Source: a virus. Taken from it: a stretch of DNA of 64,000 nucleotides. The translations under genes and the position numbers were made by a program. This document shows, in pieces, positions 39,790 through 48,597 of this stretch (position 1 is the stretch's first letter; each line of letters opens with the position of its first letter). The stretch is from positions 41,135-105,134 of IMG/VR virus record IMGVR_UViG_3300017963_000011. One strand, given 5' to 3'. Below the pieces are notes generated by a model. That model saw nothing but the letters and a program-made list of their open reading frames with translations, had not been told where the DNA came from and did no database searches.

Positions 39790-41610
39790 CTACAACCTGA
39801 CTTTCTTCTTCACGCGCTTCTTGCCGTTTCCTTTGGCACGGTGCTTGTCGGGATCGTAGGCGAGCGGGATGTTGCCGTCCAGTGCCCACTGCCTGTACTG
39901 CTCGGTCCTCTCTGGGTGAGTCACGCTTGCCGGCGTGGTATTCTTGATCGTCTCCAGGAACATAGCCGTTGTGGCCTTCTGGTCTGGAGCCCGGTAGGCT
40001 TTCTTGAGCACGGCCTTCGCCAAGCTCTCGATTTCGGAACCGGACCACCCTTCCAGGTCCACAGCGATGCGGCAGATCTCGAAGTCCTCGGAGTTGTAGT
40101 TGTTCATCTCGTTCCGTCGCTTGTCGATGTGATATCGCAGGATCTGCTCGCGAGCCTCTGGCTCGGTCGGGAGATCCATGAACCACTTGCCATCGGTGTC
40201 GATGCGGTGGCCACCGAACAACTCGGGCGGCAGCTTGCTTGGGTCGTTGCTGGTGAAGATGAAGTAGACGCCCTCCCGCTTCTTATGATCCGAGAGAAAG
40301 CTCAGGAACGTTCCGAAGAAGCGCTTGGTCGTGCCGGCGTCCACTTTGTCGGAACTGTCCGACCCGCCCAGCCCCTTCTCCACCTCGTCGATCACCACGA
40401 ACACCGGGCTCAGTGCCACACAGGTGTCCAGCGCCCGCCTGAGCTTGGCGTTCGTTTCACCGATGTGCGAGGAGAAGCATTTCTCCAGGCGCAGGATCAG
40501 CGTGGGCTTCTTCGCCTTGCTCCCGAGCCTCTTGGCTACGGCCGTTTTGCCGGTCCCGGAGGGGCCGACGAGCAGACAACCGAGAGGCCACGAGCCGATG
40601 AACTCTTTGGCTTTTTTGGTGAAGGCATCGACCAGTTCGTCGAAATACGCCATCAAGTCATCGCAGCCTTTGATGCCTTCGAGTGGTTCGTCCGGGTCAC
40701 AGAACTCCATGATGCCATCCTTGGCGAGGATCTCGGCCTTCATCCGTCCGACCACGAGAGGATCGAGCACGCCATCCCGACTCAGCGAGAGAGCCGTGAT
40801 ATTCATTGCCTCCTGACGAGTCAGACCTCGGAGCCCTTCGGCGATCTCCGAAACGGTGAACTCGCCAAGGATCTCGGCTCGTTCCTCGTCCGTTTCTGCG
40901 TTCTCAAGGATGACCTCGACAACCTTCTCCAGGTCAGGCTGCGTAGGCAGTGGCAGATGGAACTTGCGGAAGCATCGGCTCAAGCGCTCGGGCACCTCAT
41001 CGTTGCCGGTGAGGATGATGATGAGCGAGCCTGTGCTCTCGTATTCCATCTTGCGAAGTCGCAGCATGTCGGCCACGCCTTCACGATCGAAGTAGCGGTC
41101 GAAGTCTTTGAGGACAACGCAGACCGGCTCATCCTCGGTGGAAGGGACATTCACGGCATCGTCCAGGGCAGCGCCGAATTGCCGGAAGAAGTTGCGTAGC
41201 GAGAGGAAGCGCTCGTTCGGGGCCGGCTCGATGCTGATGCCGCTCTTGAAACGTTGCTTCAACTCGGGTCGGCTGGAGATCATCTCGCGGATCGTGAACA
41301 GCTTGTTGTCCACCGGGCGAGTGACCATCATCTGGCGAATGGGAGCGACGATGTTGCCGTCCTCATCGACCTCGTTGTCCTCGTAGTCGGCCAGACCACG
41401 GGATGCGTCCCACTCATACACATGCAGCGGCGGGTAGTATTCGTCCTCTCCCTCTTTCGGCCGCTTGCGTTTGACCTTCTTGTGGACCGCTTCCGCGATC
41501 AGTTCCATGGCTTCCTCGTAGTCGTGGGACACCAGCCATGCGGCGCCCCCTCCCGACGAGGCGAAGTGGTGCAAGTCCTTGACGATGGGCTTGCTGAACT
41601 CCTGATCCAT
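39790..41610 (-). CDS. Ycf46-like AAA+ ATPase
   Basis: The protein has 606 residues from ATG 41610. The AAA+ core has Walker A VGPSGTGKTAVAKRLG, Walker B VFVVIDEVEKGLGG, the KVDAGTTKRFFGTFLSFLSD segment typical of Ycf46, sensor 1 FIFTSND and a DLPTEPEARE segment. The N-terminal half is also Ycf46-like (VLKDFDRYFD ... LIIILTGND). A TAGCGCTA palindrome covers its stop at 39785. With the two following genes it forms a three-gene module known from cyanobacteria, plastids and phages. Confidence 0.85.
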   Translation of the reverse strand: MDQEFSKPIVKDLHHFASSGGGAAWLVSHDYEEAMELIAEAVHKKVKRKRPKEGEDEYYPPLHVYEWDASRGLADYEDNEVDEDGNIVAPIRQMMVTRPVDNKLFTIREMISSRPELKQRFKSGISIEPAPNERFLSLRNFFRQFGAALDDAVNVPSTEDEPVCVVLKDFDRYFDREGVADMLRLRKMEYESTGSLIIILTGNDEVPERLSRCFRKFHLPLPTQPDLEKVVEVILENAETDEERAEILGEFTVSEIAEGLRGLTRQEAMNITALSLSRDGVLDPLVVGRMKAEILAKDGIMEFCDPDEPLEGIKGCDDLMAYFDELVDAFTKKAKEFIGSWPLGCLLVGPSGTGKTAVAKRLGSKAKKPTLILRLEKCFSSHIGETNAKLRRALDTCVALSPVFVVIDEVEKGLGGSDSSDKVDAGTTKRFFGTFLSFLSDHKKREGVYFIFTSNDPSKLPPELFGGHRIDTDGKWFMDLPTEPEAREQILRYHIDKRRNEMNNYNSEDFEICRIAVDLEGWSGSEIESLAKAVLKKAYRAPDQKATTAMFLETIKNTTPASVTHPERTEQYRQWALDGNIPLAYDPDKHRAKGNGKKRVKKKVRL

Positions 41611-41642
41611 TGTATTCCGTCCTCTCATTCTCGGCGCCGAGA

Positions 41643-42665
41643 TTAGAAGCGAACCATCCGGCGCTTGCGCTTGGCGAGAGTGTTGAGCTTCTTGTTGGTC
41701 TTGTTCTCCTCGGTCCCTATCTTCCTCTCGATTTGCACGATCTTGTTGTAGATGTCCTGCGGGGTACTCCCCTCGTTGGCCGATGCGTAGTCGGACTCTG
41801 GCAGAATGTCGATCAACTCCTGCATGAGCCCGATGATCTTGTCATCGCCGAAGTAGTTGGAGAGGATGTGGTCACGCAGGAAGAAGCGAGCATTCTTGAT
41901 CTGGTGCCCCTTGATTTTGATGGGCTTGCCTTTCTCGTCCTCGCCGCCTTCGGCCACCTTCTTCAGGGCTGAGAGGCGATCGACGAGCAGCTTGCACCAT
42001 GTGATCTTGTGGGCGAGTTCGATCTCGGCTTCGTCGAGCTTGGCGAGACGGATCAGCTTGTTCCTGGCCTCGGCTCCCTTCTTGTCGAGTTCGGTCAGGA
42101 ACTCCTCGCCCTCTCGCGTCGGCAGGAGAGCCATTGTCTTGCTCGGGAGAAGGCGTGCCTTCAGCCTTTCCGGGAGGGACTCCTTTGCCGGATAGGCGGC
42201 CTTGAACTCGCGGATCAGTTCGTTGATGATGGCCCGGTCGATGTCCGGGTTCTTTGCAATCAGATCCTCCTTGATCTCCTTGAGTTGCTGACGCATGATC
42301 GAGTCGTAGTTCTCCTGAAGCTCGGCGATGACTGCGTTGTAGTCGGCCAGCTTCTGCTCCCATCCCTTCTTGCCGGCCTCCTCGTCACCGTACATGAACT
42401 TGTTCCACAGTGCGTCCGGGATCAGAAAGACCGACGAGGTGGACTCCAGTTTGAAGCCGCCTGCGTGCTTCGGGTGATCCCGTAGCGCCTGACTCTTGGC
42501 GTGGATCTTCTTGCTGTGCTCTTTCGGGAGTAGCTTGACGCCACCCTTGCGGAAGTATTCCGCACTCAGCTTGGCGCCTCCGAGGCGAGTCTGGTCGAAC
42601 GAATGGTCGCCGCCCCATGCATCAATCTCAACGCAGATGGCGACTCCTTTGTGGAAAACGGACAT
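41643..42665 (-). CDS. Unknown helical protein, 340 residues
   Basis: ATG 42665 with a GGAGG site. The first 80 residues are beta-rich (AICVEIDAWGGDHSFDQTRL), the rest a long charged helical region. Its place directly before the AAA+ ATPase suggests it may be a substrate or partner. No family is recognised. Confidence 0.6.
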   Translation of the reverse strand: MSVFHKGVAICVEIDAWGGDHSFDQTRLGGAKLSAEYFRKGGVKLLPKEHSKKIHAKSQALRDHPKHAGGFKLESTSSVFLIPDALWNKFMYGDEEAGKKGWEQKLADYNAVIAELQENYDSIMRQQLKEIKEDLIAKNPDIDRAIINELIREFKAAYPAKESLPERLKARLLPSKTMALLPTREGEEFLTELDKKGAEARNKLIRLAKLDEAEIELAHKITWCKLLVDRLSALKKVAEGGEDEKGKPIKIKGHQIKNARFFLRDHILSNYFGDDKIIGLMQELIDILPESDYASANEGSTPQDIYNKIVQIERKIGTEENKTNKKLNTLAKRKRRMVRF

Positions 42666-42666
42666 G

Positions 42667-43416
42667 TTACCTCCTTGACAGCCGGTACAAGACCGGCTTC
42701 TGTTTGAACCAGGGGCGCAGCGCATTCTTGTGTAGCGCTACCACCTCGTCAATGTCGAACAGGTTCGTGATGGCTCGGGTGTTCCTGCGCTTGGCTTTCT
42801 TGGAGAAGAAGCCCTTGGGCAGCACCACCACCGCGCGTGCTTTCTCGTAGAGCTTGGCGACTCGCAGTAGCATCGTCATTGCTATGTCAGCCACGCCTTG
42901 CTGTTTCCCGGTCGGTGGGTTGAGCAGCACCACGTTGGGTTGGAACGTAGGACGTGTCAGTGAGAAATTCTTATACTCGACATGTTCGTATCTCGGGTAT
43001 TCGAGAAAGTCCCGGCACATGATGTGTAGCTTCGGGTCCAGTTCCTTTGATACCTCGACGAGCCACTTGTCGATCTCGTAGCCGATGGTTTTGCCACCCG
43101 CAGCTTGTGCTACCTTGAGCAGCACACCGATGCCGGCGCAAGGGTCCATGACTGTCTCACCTTCTTCGATCTCGGCAAGCTCGACCATCTTGATCGCCAC
43201 CTTCTTCGGCGTGAACCATGCCGACTTGGGCGCACCCTTGATGTTGATGAGGTGATCCCACAACTCGATCGCCAGGGCGAATGGTGTGTCCTCGTATTCG
43301 AGTTCAGTGAGATGCCCTAACTTGCTGAAGCCGAAAATGGATCGAGCATAGCGCTCTCGCCAGTTGCTAGAGTTAGAGATAAACTCGGCGTACTCGACCA
43401 CCGATAGCTTGCTCAT
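42667..43416 (-). CDS. N6-adenine DNA methyltransferase
   Basis: The protein has 249 residues. Motif I VMDPCAGIG (Asp91-Gly95) and motif IV LLNPPT (Asn166) follow the HsdM/type I-like order, with IGYE as motif II. A recognition domain is not obvious, so it may be a solitary modification enzyme protecting phage DNA. A TAGCGCTA palindrome at 42733 lies in codons VVALH. Confidence 0.85.
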   Translation of the reverse strand: MSKLSVVEYAEFISNSSNWRERYARSIFGFSKLGHLTELEYEDTPFALAIELWDHLINIKGAPKSAWFTPKKVAIKMVELAEIEEGETVMDPCAGIGVLLKVAQAAGGKTIGYEIDKWLVEVSKELDPKLHIMCRDFLEYPRYEHVEYKNFSLTRPTFQPNVVLLNPPTGKQQGVADIAMTMLLRVAKLYEKARAVVVLPKGFFSKKAKRRNTRAITNLFDIDEVVALHKNALRPWFKQKPVLYRLSRR

Positions 43417-43603
43417 ACGCCTCCATCTCCTTTGCGATCATCCAGAGGACGAGCCCAGGTTCTTCCGAGTCCCATAGGTCGCCCTCGCCTTCCTCCGGTG
43501 ACATGTCAGAGTTGAAGCACCGGATGGCAGCACGTTTCGCGGCTGCGTTGTCACAGAGCCCTACCCAGACGGGCTCAGTAGTTCCTTCGTTTCGCTTCTT
43601 CAT
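43373..43603 (-). CDS. Small unknown protein
   Basis: The protein has 76 residues with a basic start (KKRNEGTTEPVWVGL) and acidic middle. It overlaps genes on both sides. No motif is seen. Confidence 0.5.
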   Translation of the reverse strand: MKKRNEGTTEPVWVGLCDNAAAKRAAIRCFNSDMSPEEGEGDLWDSEEPGLVLWMIAKEMEAYEQAIGGRVRRVYL

Positions 43604-43946
43604 GCCTGTCCTTCTCGTGTTGTAGGACTAGGCGTATGGCTCTCACGAGTCCGGGTTTCTTCTCCAGAGTATTCACGCACCAGTCGAGGTAGTCCGGGTC
43701 CATCTGAAAGACCTCGTTGATTGGGAAGCCCTTGTACTTGCCGAACATGAACCGCGTACTGAGCGCTTCGTCCAGAGTCAACGTATCGTTGAGTAGGATT
43801 TCGCCACGCTCGTAAGCTGTGAGGAGCCTCTCGAATGTGACTCGGGCGCTGCCGGCGAGATACTTCCAGTCGATTTCACTCCCGCCGGCAGCGGCCTTGT
43901 TGTAGTCGGCGAGCCAGACGCGCAGTCCATTGAGCGTGTCTTTCAT
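43575..43946 (-). CDS. ExoX C-terminal-like domain protein
   Basis: The protein has 123 residues. FMFGKYKGFPINEVFQMDPD followed by YLDWCV matches the small domain found at the C-terminus of ExoX-type exonucleases and alone in phages. It may bind nucleic acid or nucleotides; catalytic residues are not visible. Confidence 0.65.
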   Translation of the reverse strand: MKDTLNGLRVWLADYNKAAAGGSEIDWKYLAGSARVTFERLLTAYERGEILLNDTLTLDEALSTRFMFGKYKGFPINEVFQMDPDYLDWCVNTLEKKPGLVRAIRLVLQHEKDRHEEAKRRNY

Positions 43947-43949
43947 GGC

Positions 43950-44234
43950 TCACCTCTTGAACTTGAGCTTGATCTCCTGTTCCTTGCCATCCTTAATGGC
44001 CTGCGGGCCGACAACGTACACGTGGCAGAAGATTTCCTTCTCACCCTCCTTCCCGTTGGGCATGTCGCTCACGCGCACCTCGATCCTGAGTTCGGTGGGG
44101 CTGATGTCGCCTTCCTCCCGGAAGAGGACGCGTTCGTAGCTGCCACCGTTGCCGTTCTTCGGGCCAGTCTCTACCTTGCTCGTGCGGCCGTCCACTTCGA
44201 GCATGTGCCAGACGTTTCTTACGTTTCGAGGCAT
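43950..44234 (-). CDS. Unknown beta-rich protein
   Basis: The protein has 94 residues from ATG 44234 with AAAGGA upstream and a palindrome before it. The pattern is alternating strands with a basic end (EQEIKLKFKR). No family is recognised. Confidence 0.55.
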   Translation of the reverse strand: MPRNVRNVWHMLEVDGRTSKVETGPKNGNGGSYERVLFREEGDISPTELRIEVRVSDMPNGKEGEKEIFCHVYVVGPQAIKDGKEQEIKLKFKR

Positions 44235-44265
44235 GGTTTCAGTCCTTTCATTCTCGGCGCCGAGA

Positions 44266-44778
44266 TTAGCTGATGTTGATTTCTTCTCCGCTGAGAAACT
44301 CGTGGCTATCGTCGTCATCGGAATTCTTGCCGGTGTCGTTGCTCGACGAGCAACCCGGCAGAAGATCCTTGGGGTCGCTCTCGTCATCGAGGTCGCTCTC
44401 GAAGACCAGGGCGTCGTCCCAGCCCATGTTGAACACTGTCCAGGCGTCTTTCTCCAAGCGGAGCACGGCCTCGTCGAAGACTTCTCGGATGATCTTGAGC
44501 ACATCCGGTAAAGACACAGGCAGTGAGCGCCGCCGGTTGTAGGTTTTCACCCGCAACTCCCTGCCTTCGATTCCATGGGCCGCCCAGATGTGAACCTTCT
44601 GGCACCGACAGAAGGTGTCGTGGTTCTTGCTGTCATCTACGTGTTCGAGGTAGATGTTGAACAGCTTGGGCACCTTCCAGACCATGCGCTCCATCTCGGG
44701 CTCGTTCCAGTCGAAGATACCCGTGGACTGGAGGAAGCTGGTCAACTGCCCCCAGTATACTTTCTTCACTTTCGCCAT
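44266..44778 (-). CDS. Unknown protein, 170 residues
   Basis: Mixed alpha/beta protein with a Cys-x-Cys in DTFCRCQKV and a very acidic, Ser-rich C-terminus. It is the first gene behind the T7-like promoter at 44795-44817. Confidence 0.55.
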   Translation of the reverse strand: MAKVKKVYWGQLTSFLQSTGIFDWNEPEMERMVWKVPKLFNIYLEHVDDSKNHDTFCRCQKVHIWAAHGIEGRELRVKTYNRRRSLPVSLPDVLKIIREVFDEAVLRLEKDAWTVFNMGWDDALVFESDLDDESDPKDLLPGCSSSNDTGKNSDDDDSHEFLSGEEINIS

Positions 44779-44794
44779 TGTGTTTCTCCCTTCA

Positions 44795-44817
44795 CCCTAT
44801 AGGGCCGCGATTGGCAA
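44795..44817 (-). promoter_or_regulatory. T7-like phage promoter, copy 1
   Basis: On the minus strand TTGCCAATCGCGG is followed directly by CCCTATAGGG, 17 bases before the next ATG. It is one of seven related sites, each upstream of a minus-strand gene or transcript. Confidence 0.6.
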
Positions 44818-44820
44818 GCC

Positions 44821-45240
44821 CTAGATTGAGCCGTAGTGCATTCTGATCCAGGGATCTGGCTCGAACTGCTTCTGATCCTTGAAGCGGTGCATGGTCGTGA
44901 CCCACCCTTTGGTTCGGGCAGCGCCGTACCACCAGACACCGTGGACGTCCTTGGCGTGCCACCATACGCAGCTTCCACAGAAGCCGCGCCTTGTTGTGTA
45001 GGTGCTCGTCACCGTGGCCAGCTTTCCCCCGCTCCATGTGGTGATGAGCTTGCCGTCGCTGGAGAGGTAAGCCTGGAACTTGGTGGCCGTCTTGAGTTCC
45101 TTGCGCTGGGCTTTGTTGGCGCAAGCATAGCACATGGTCTTTCCAGTCTCCCGGTCGTGGCACACGCCAGTAGCGCAGCTACCTTTCTTGCGCCTTGTGG
45201 GGAGGTGCCCACAGTCGAGCAGTGTTCCAGTTTTTGCCAT
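44821..45240 (-). CDS. Phage zinc-ribbon protein
   Basis: The protein has 139 residues. The start LLDCGHLPTRRKKGSCATG, then CYACANKAQRKEL and CGSCVWW, matches a zinc-binding protein common in actinobacterial and other phages, of unknown role. Confidence 0.7.
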   Translation of the reverse strand: MAKTGTLLDCGHLPTRRKKGSCATGVCHDRETGKTMCYACANKAQRKELKTATKFQAYLSSDGKLITTWSGGKLATVTSTYTTRRGFCGSCVWWHAKDVHGVWWYGAARTKGWVTTMHRFKDQKQFEPDPWIRMHYGSI

Positions 45241-45278
45241 GTCAGAGTCCTTTCAGTCTCGGCGCCGAGACTAGGCGT

Positions 45279-45524
45279 CTAGTAGCGGTAGCTGATCTTG
45301 CGGGCGACGACGCGCCGGAACCCGTTGCGGTAGATGAAGACGAGCCGGCCACGGTAGCCGCGCCCGATGTTCAGACTCGCCCAGTAGAGGCCAACCAGCC
45401 CTGACTTTCTCTTGTCGAACGTCCAGCGGCGCTCGTAGGCGCTGCGTTCGGTCGGGCGCTTGGTCGACTCGATGGCGATCTTCACGACGTTCTTGGGGAT
45501 CTCGATAGTGCGTTGCTGGTTCAC
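45279..45524 (-). CDS. Small basic protein
   Basis: The protein has 81 residues, very basic and strand-rich (GRLVFIYRNGFRRVVARKI). A CTCGGCGCCGAG palindrome lies just after its stop. No family is recognised. Confidence 0.5.
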   Translation of the reverse strand: MNQQRTIEIPKNVVKIAIESTKRPTERSAYERRWTFDKRKSGLVGLYWASLNIGRGYRGRLVFIYRNGFRRVVARKISYRY

Positions 45525-45526
45525 GT

Positions 45527-45805
45527 TCAGTCCTCCTCATAGTATCCGCGCTTCTCGCGCATGGTGGTGAGACGGTCGAGGGTCTTCTCGAAGCCGTGCT
45601 TGTTGAAGTAGTCCTGGGCTTCGACCTGCGCCTCCCAGGACACGGAGATGTAGTCGATCCCTCTAGGGTTCGTTGCAATCTCGATTTCCTCGGCAAGCTC
45701 ATGGGCGAGCTTCTCGTGCAGACTCAGGTAGGAACCGGGTCGTTTCAGGTCTGAGAAGTCAACCTTGCTCTCCATCAACTTCTGAACTCCCTTGGATACT
45801 GCCAT
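45527..45805 (-). CDS. Small unknown protein
   Basis: The protein has 92 residues, helical and acidic-basic mixed, ending in GYYEED. The start abuts the previous stop (45806). Confidence 0.5.
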   Translation of the reverse strand: MAVSKGVQKLMESKVDFSDLKRPGSYLSLHEKLAHELAEEIEIATNPRGIDYISVSWEAQVEAQDYFNKHGFEKTLDRLTTMREKRGYYEED

Positions 45806-46207
45806 CTAGTCCTCCTCCGTATCTTCCCCGTCCTCGGTCAGGCCGAAGAATTCTGTGTCGGAACCATGTTCGCCAAGCAGACGAGCGGCTGTTCTTGCGC
45901 AGATGACCTCATCCTTCTGATTGCGGGTGATGCCGGAAGCATAGCTGTTATCGCCGAAGCAAGCCGCATCGACTTCTTCGAGGGTCATGTCTACCGGCAG
46001 TTCGCTCTCGCTCAGGATCTCGAACGTGATTGTGCGCTTGTAGAACTTGCGCTGGCTCTTGGCCGCCTCTTTCCTACACTCTTCCGAGCAGACGTAGGTG
46101 AACGCCTTCTTTCCGCAGAGGCCGCCCTCGATCAAGCGGCCGTTTCGAGTAGTAAGTCTGAGCCGCTTGTTGCACGCCGCACAGTGCGAGAAGAACGTCT
46201 TGTCCAT
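45806..46207 (-). CDS. Zinc-finger-like protein
   Basis: The protein has 133 residues. CAAC near residue 9 and a later CSEEC with LCGKKAF form a zinc-binding N-terminus; the end is acidic. It shares one base with the upstream stop. Confidence 0.55.
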   Translation of the reverse strand: MDKTFFSHCAACNKRLRLTTRNGRLIEGGLCGKKAFTYVCSEECRKEAAKSQRKFYKRTITFEILSESELPVDMTLEEVDAACFGDNSYASGITRNQKDEVICARTAARLLGEHGSDTEFFGLTEDGEDTEED

Positions 46208-46881
46208 TACTCCTCCTTCAACGTAGCGCTACCATCCTTGACAGCCTGCTGCGCATCTTCGAGGCTCTCGGGCAAGCCGTGCATCTTGCGAGTGAGCTTC
46301 TTTTCGTCGCTGTCGCTCTCGCTGTAGCGGTACAGCCCGGCGAGCACGTCACCCTTGAGCATGTCCCACCCGGTCGAGCCGATCTTGTTCTGGCCACGAT
46401 CCATCTCGAAACCGAACGTGATGCCGAGTATGGCCAGATCCTTGTGCATCTTTCGCCAGAGCTTCTTGATGTTGTTGCCGTTCTCCTGCCACACGATGGC
46501 GCCGAAGCCATAGTCGGATAGGATCTGCACACGGAAGTTCGGATCGTCCAGAGGCATCTGGGCCAGGTCTTCCTCTGTCCAGCCGCAGGAGTCGACCGCT
46601 TCTTTCCAGCCCTTCTCGCCGGCCTCGCTTGGCGAGATGGCCTTGACTTCCACTCCGTAGGTTGCGCCGACCTCTTCCTTGCAACCGTGTTCCTCCCACG
46701 GGATGATTTCCGCGACGAGCCAGAAGTAGAACTCGCCATTGCACATGCGCTGGGAGATGAACTTCCCCCCGTAGGTGAGGTAGTTTACGTCTCCCGTGAG
46801 GAATTTGAAGATGGGCTTTGCGATGTGGATGCGGGCGCACTCGCTGATCGGATTCTTACGCGGCGGTTTCCAGCCTAGCAT
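46207..46881 (-). CDS. Unknown protein, 224 residues
   Basis: Mixed alpha/beta protein with several Trp residues and an acidic C-terminal helix. A TAGCGCTA palindrome lies in its last codons (GSATLKEE). No family is recognised. Confidence 0.55.
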   Translation of the reverse strand: MLGWKPPRKNPISECARIHIAKPIFKFLTGDVNYLTYGGKFISQRMCNGEFYFWLVAEIIPWEEHGCKEEVGATYGVEVKAISPSEAGEKGWKEAVDSCGWTEEDLAQMPLDDPNFRVQILSDYGFGAIVWQENGNNIKKLWRKMHKDLAILGITFGFEMDRGQNKIGSTGWDMLKGDVLAGLYRYSESDSDEKKLTRKMHGLPESLEDAQQAVKDGSATLKEE

Positions 46882-47066
46882 TTGTCACCGTCCTTTTCAT
46901 AGAGCCAGTGCAGTTCTTTGTACGGACACTTCGAGCAGTCGACCTCGAATGCGTTGCGCCCGATGATCGACGGGTGCTTGCAGGAGAAGTCCCATGCGCT
47001 GCGCCACTTGCATGTGTGGTCAGAGGCTGCCGGGCCATCCGGTAGCCAGAACCTCGGTCTTGCCAT
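46875..47066 (-). CDS. Small protein with CPYKxL motif
   Basis: The protein has 63 residues from ATG 47066 with GGAGG upstream. Its end CSKCPYKELHWLYE resembles LKCPYKDLDRFYE in the 48598-49188 protein, suggesting a shared Cys-containing domain. Confidence 0.55.
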   Translation of the reverse strand: MARPRFWLPDGPAASDHTCKWRSAWDFSCKHPSIIGRNAFEVDCSKCPYKELHWLYEKDGDKC

Positions 47067-47093
47067 AGCAGCCTCCATTCTCGGCGCCGAGAC

Positions 47094-47321
47094 TCAGTAG
47101 TTTACAGCGTGGACCAACGTGTCGAGACAGTTGATGCCATCGGGCCATGTGAAGCAGTCGATGTCTTCGATCTCCTCGACCCACACGCCATCTTTCAGGA
47201 CGCCGGGATCGGCTGCGCGGTTCACCACGCAGCCGCCCTCGACGACATACCAGTCACCGTACACGAGCACCATGCAAGGGGTGCCTTCGGAACCGTAGGT
47301 TCCCCGGATCGTTCGTCTCAT
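47094..47321 (-). CDS. Small unknown protein
   Basis: The protein has 75 residues; ATG 47321 overlaps the previous stop as ATGA. A beta-hairpin pattern (PCMVLVYGDWYVVEGGCVV) precedes an acidic end. No family is recognised. Confidence 0.5.
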   Translation of the reverse strand: MRRTIRGTYGSEGTPCMVLVYGDWYVVEGGCVVNRAADPGVLKDGVWVEEIEDIDCFTWPDGINCLDTLVHAVNY

Positions 47322-48019
47322 TCCCATTCTCCCGTCACGTTGCCGTCGTCGTCGATCTTGCGGGTCATGTAGGGCTTTTTCTCGAACCATTCGGTGTCGA
47401 TGGCGAAGCAGCACACGCCGCTCGTCGGGCTCCAGTAGCTCTCGCGGCCAGTCATGTACTCCTCGAAGCTGGATGGAGTGCCCAGGTCGCCGGCATTGGG
47501 CACGCACGGCGAACAGCGATGGGCGAAGGTCACGATGGGAGCATCGAGGACGAAGATGATCTCCGCCCCGCCGAGGTAGGACATCTCGTAGATGAAACCG
47601 CCCTCTTCCAGCCGGTACGTCGGCTCGTCGCACTCCCACTGTTCCATGTAGGCGTCGATGAGTTCGGTTTCACCGTCGAATTCGACATCGACAGACACAT
47701 TGGTAGTGATGATGTCTCCGTCGTCATCGTCGATGATTTCGTCGAAATCGTGGATGAGATCGGCGCAGACTTGCTCGCGGATCGTGTCGATCATGTTGTC
47801 GGCCCTGCGCTTGGCTTCTTCCAGAGCCTTGCGGATTTGCTGCTTGATCTCTTCTCGTTTCTGCTCGACGGTCACGTTGGTGCCGTGCTCGAAGATGTGC
47901 TCCATGAGTTCGGGTACCCTGTTCCCGTAGATTGTGCCGTAGGCGATGCCCTTCTTCGGATGCACGTTGGCGATCTGCCCATCGTGAGGCAGGTTCGGAT
48001 TGATGGTCGATCTTGCCAT
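47318..48019 (-). CDS. Phage protein with CSPC motif
   Basis: The protein has 233 residues. A helical, acidic N-terminal half leads to RCSPCVPNAGDLGTP and GVCCFAID, a pattern found in many phage proteins of unknown role, likely metal-binding. Confidence 0.6.
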   Translation of the reverse strand: MARSTINPNLPHDGQIANVHPKKGIAYGTIYGNRVPELMEHIFEHGTNVTVEQKREEIKQQIRKALEEAKRRADNMIDTIREQVCADLIHDFDEIIDDDDGDIITTNVSVDVEFDGETELIDAYMEQWECDEPTYRLEEGGFIYEMSYLGGAEIIFVLDAPIVTFAHRCSPCVPNAGDLGTPSSFEEYMTGRESYWSPTSGVCCFAIDTEWFEKKPYMTRKIDDDGNVTGEWE

Positions 48020-48049
48020 GTCAGAGTCCTTTCATTCTCGGCGCCGAGA

Positions 48050-48493
48050 TTAGGCGGCGTTGTTCAACTCTTTCTCGAATCTGCAAGCCGGGCAGCAACC
48101 GGCCTTTGTGGGCTCGCGCTTGTCACGGCCGCACTTCTCGCACTTGTATTTCTCTTCGATCTCCTCGATAGTGGTGACGTACACGAAGCCCTGATCGCTC
48201 TCCTCCAGATGAACTTCCCTGACCCCCTCCAACTCCGGGAACATGGCGACATCTTCTTCCGTGACCTGGAAGATGTCGATGGGCTTGTGCGGGCACTCGT
48301 CGGCCTCGCAGCCGTCCTCACCGTAAGCCTCGCACTTCTCTTCGTCGCACGGGTACTCTCGCTCGCCGCCCCCTTCCATCATGATGTCGTAGAAGTAGGG
48401 AGCGTAGAGCATTTCTGCCTCGAACTTGCCGGGCGAGCGGATCACGCCATGCTCGTCCACCTTGTAGTCTCTGAGGATTTTTTCTCTGGTCAT
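48050..48493 (-). CDS. Zinc-ribbon protein with several Cys pairs
   Basis: The protein has 147 residues from ATG 48493 (AAAGG upstream). Cys-rich segments CDEEKCEAYGEDGCEADEC and C-terminal CEKCGRDKREPTKAGCCPAC give two metal sites. The rest is acidic. Confidence 0.6.
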   Translation of the reverse strand: MTREKILRDYKVDEHGVIRSPGKFEAEMLYAPYFYDIMMEGGGEREYPCDEEKCEAYGEDGCEADECPHKPIDIFQVTEEDVAMFPELEGVREVHLEESDQGFVYVTTIEEIEEKYKCEKCGRDKREPTKAGCCPACRFEKELNNAA

Positions 48494-48556
48494 CCCGACC
48501 ACCTTTCAGTCTCGGCGCCGAGATTGCTCGGCGCCGGCTAGTTCCATGTACCCTCA

Positions 48557-48579
48557 CCCTATAGGGCCGAGAATGGCAA
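48557..48579 (-). promoter_or_regulatory. T7-like phage promoter, copy 2
   Basis: Minus-strand TTGCCATTCTCGG followed directly by CCCTATAGGG, 64 bases before ATG 48493, with a CTCGGCGCCGAG palindrome in between. Confidence 0.65.
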
Positions 48580-48597
48580 CCGTGGTAGCGCTATCCC

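Noticed and set aside
39643-41199. Plus-strand open frame of 518 codons
   Set aside because: It is antisense to the Ycf46-like ATPase and the DUF1257 gene, both with strong motifs; it has no start signal and no domain.
47519-48541. Plus-strand frame of 340 codons
   Set aside because: It is antisense to two minus-strand genes with overlaps and ribosome binding sites, and crosses two palindrome copies.
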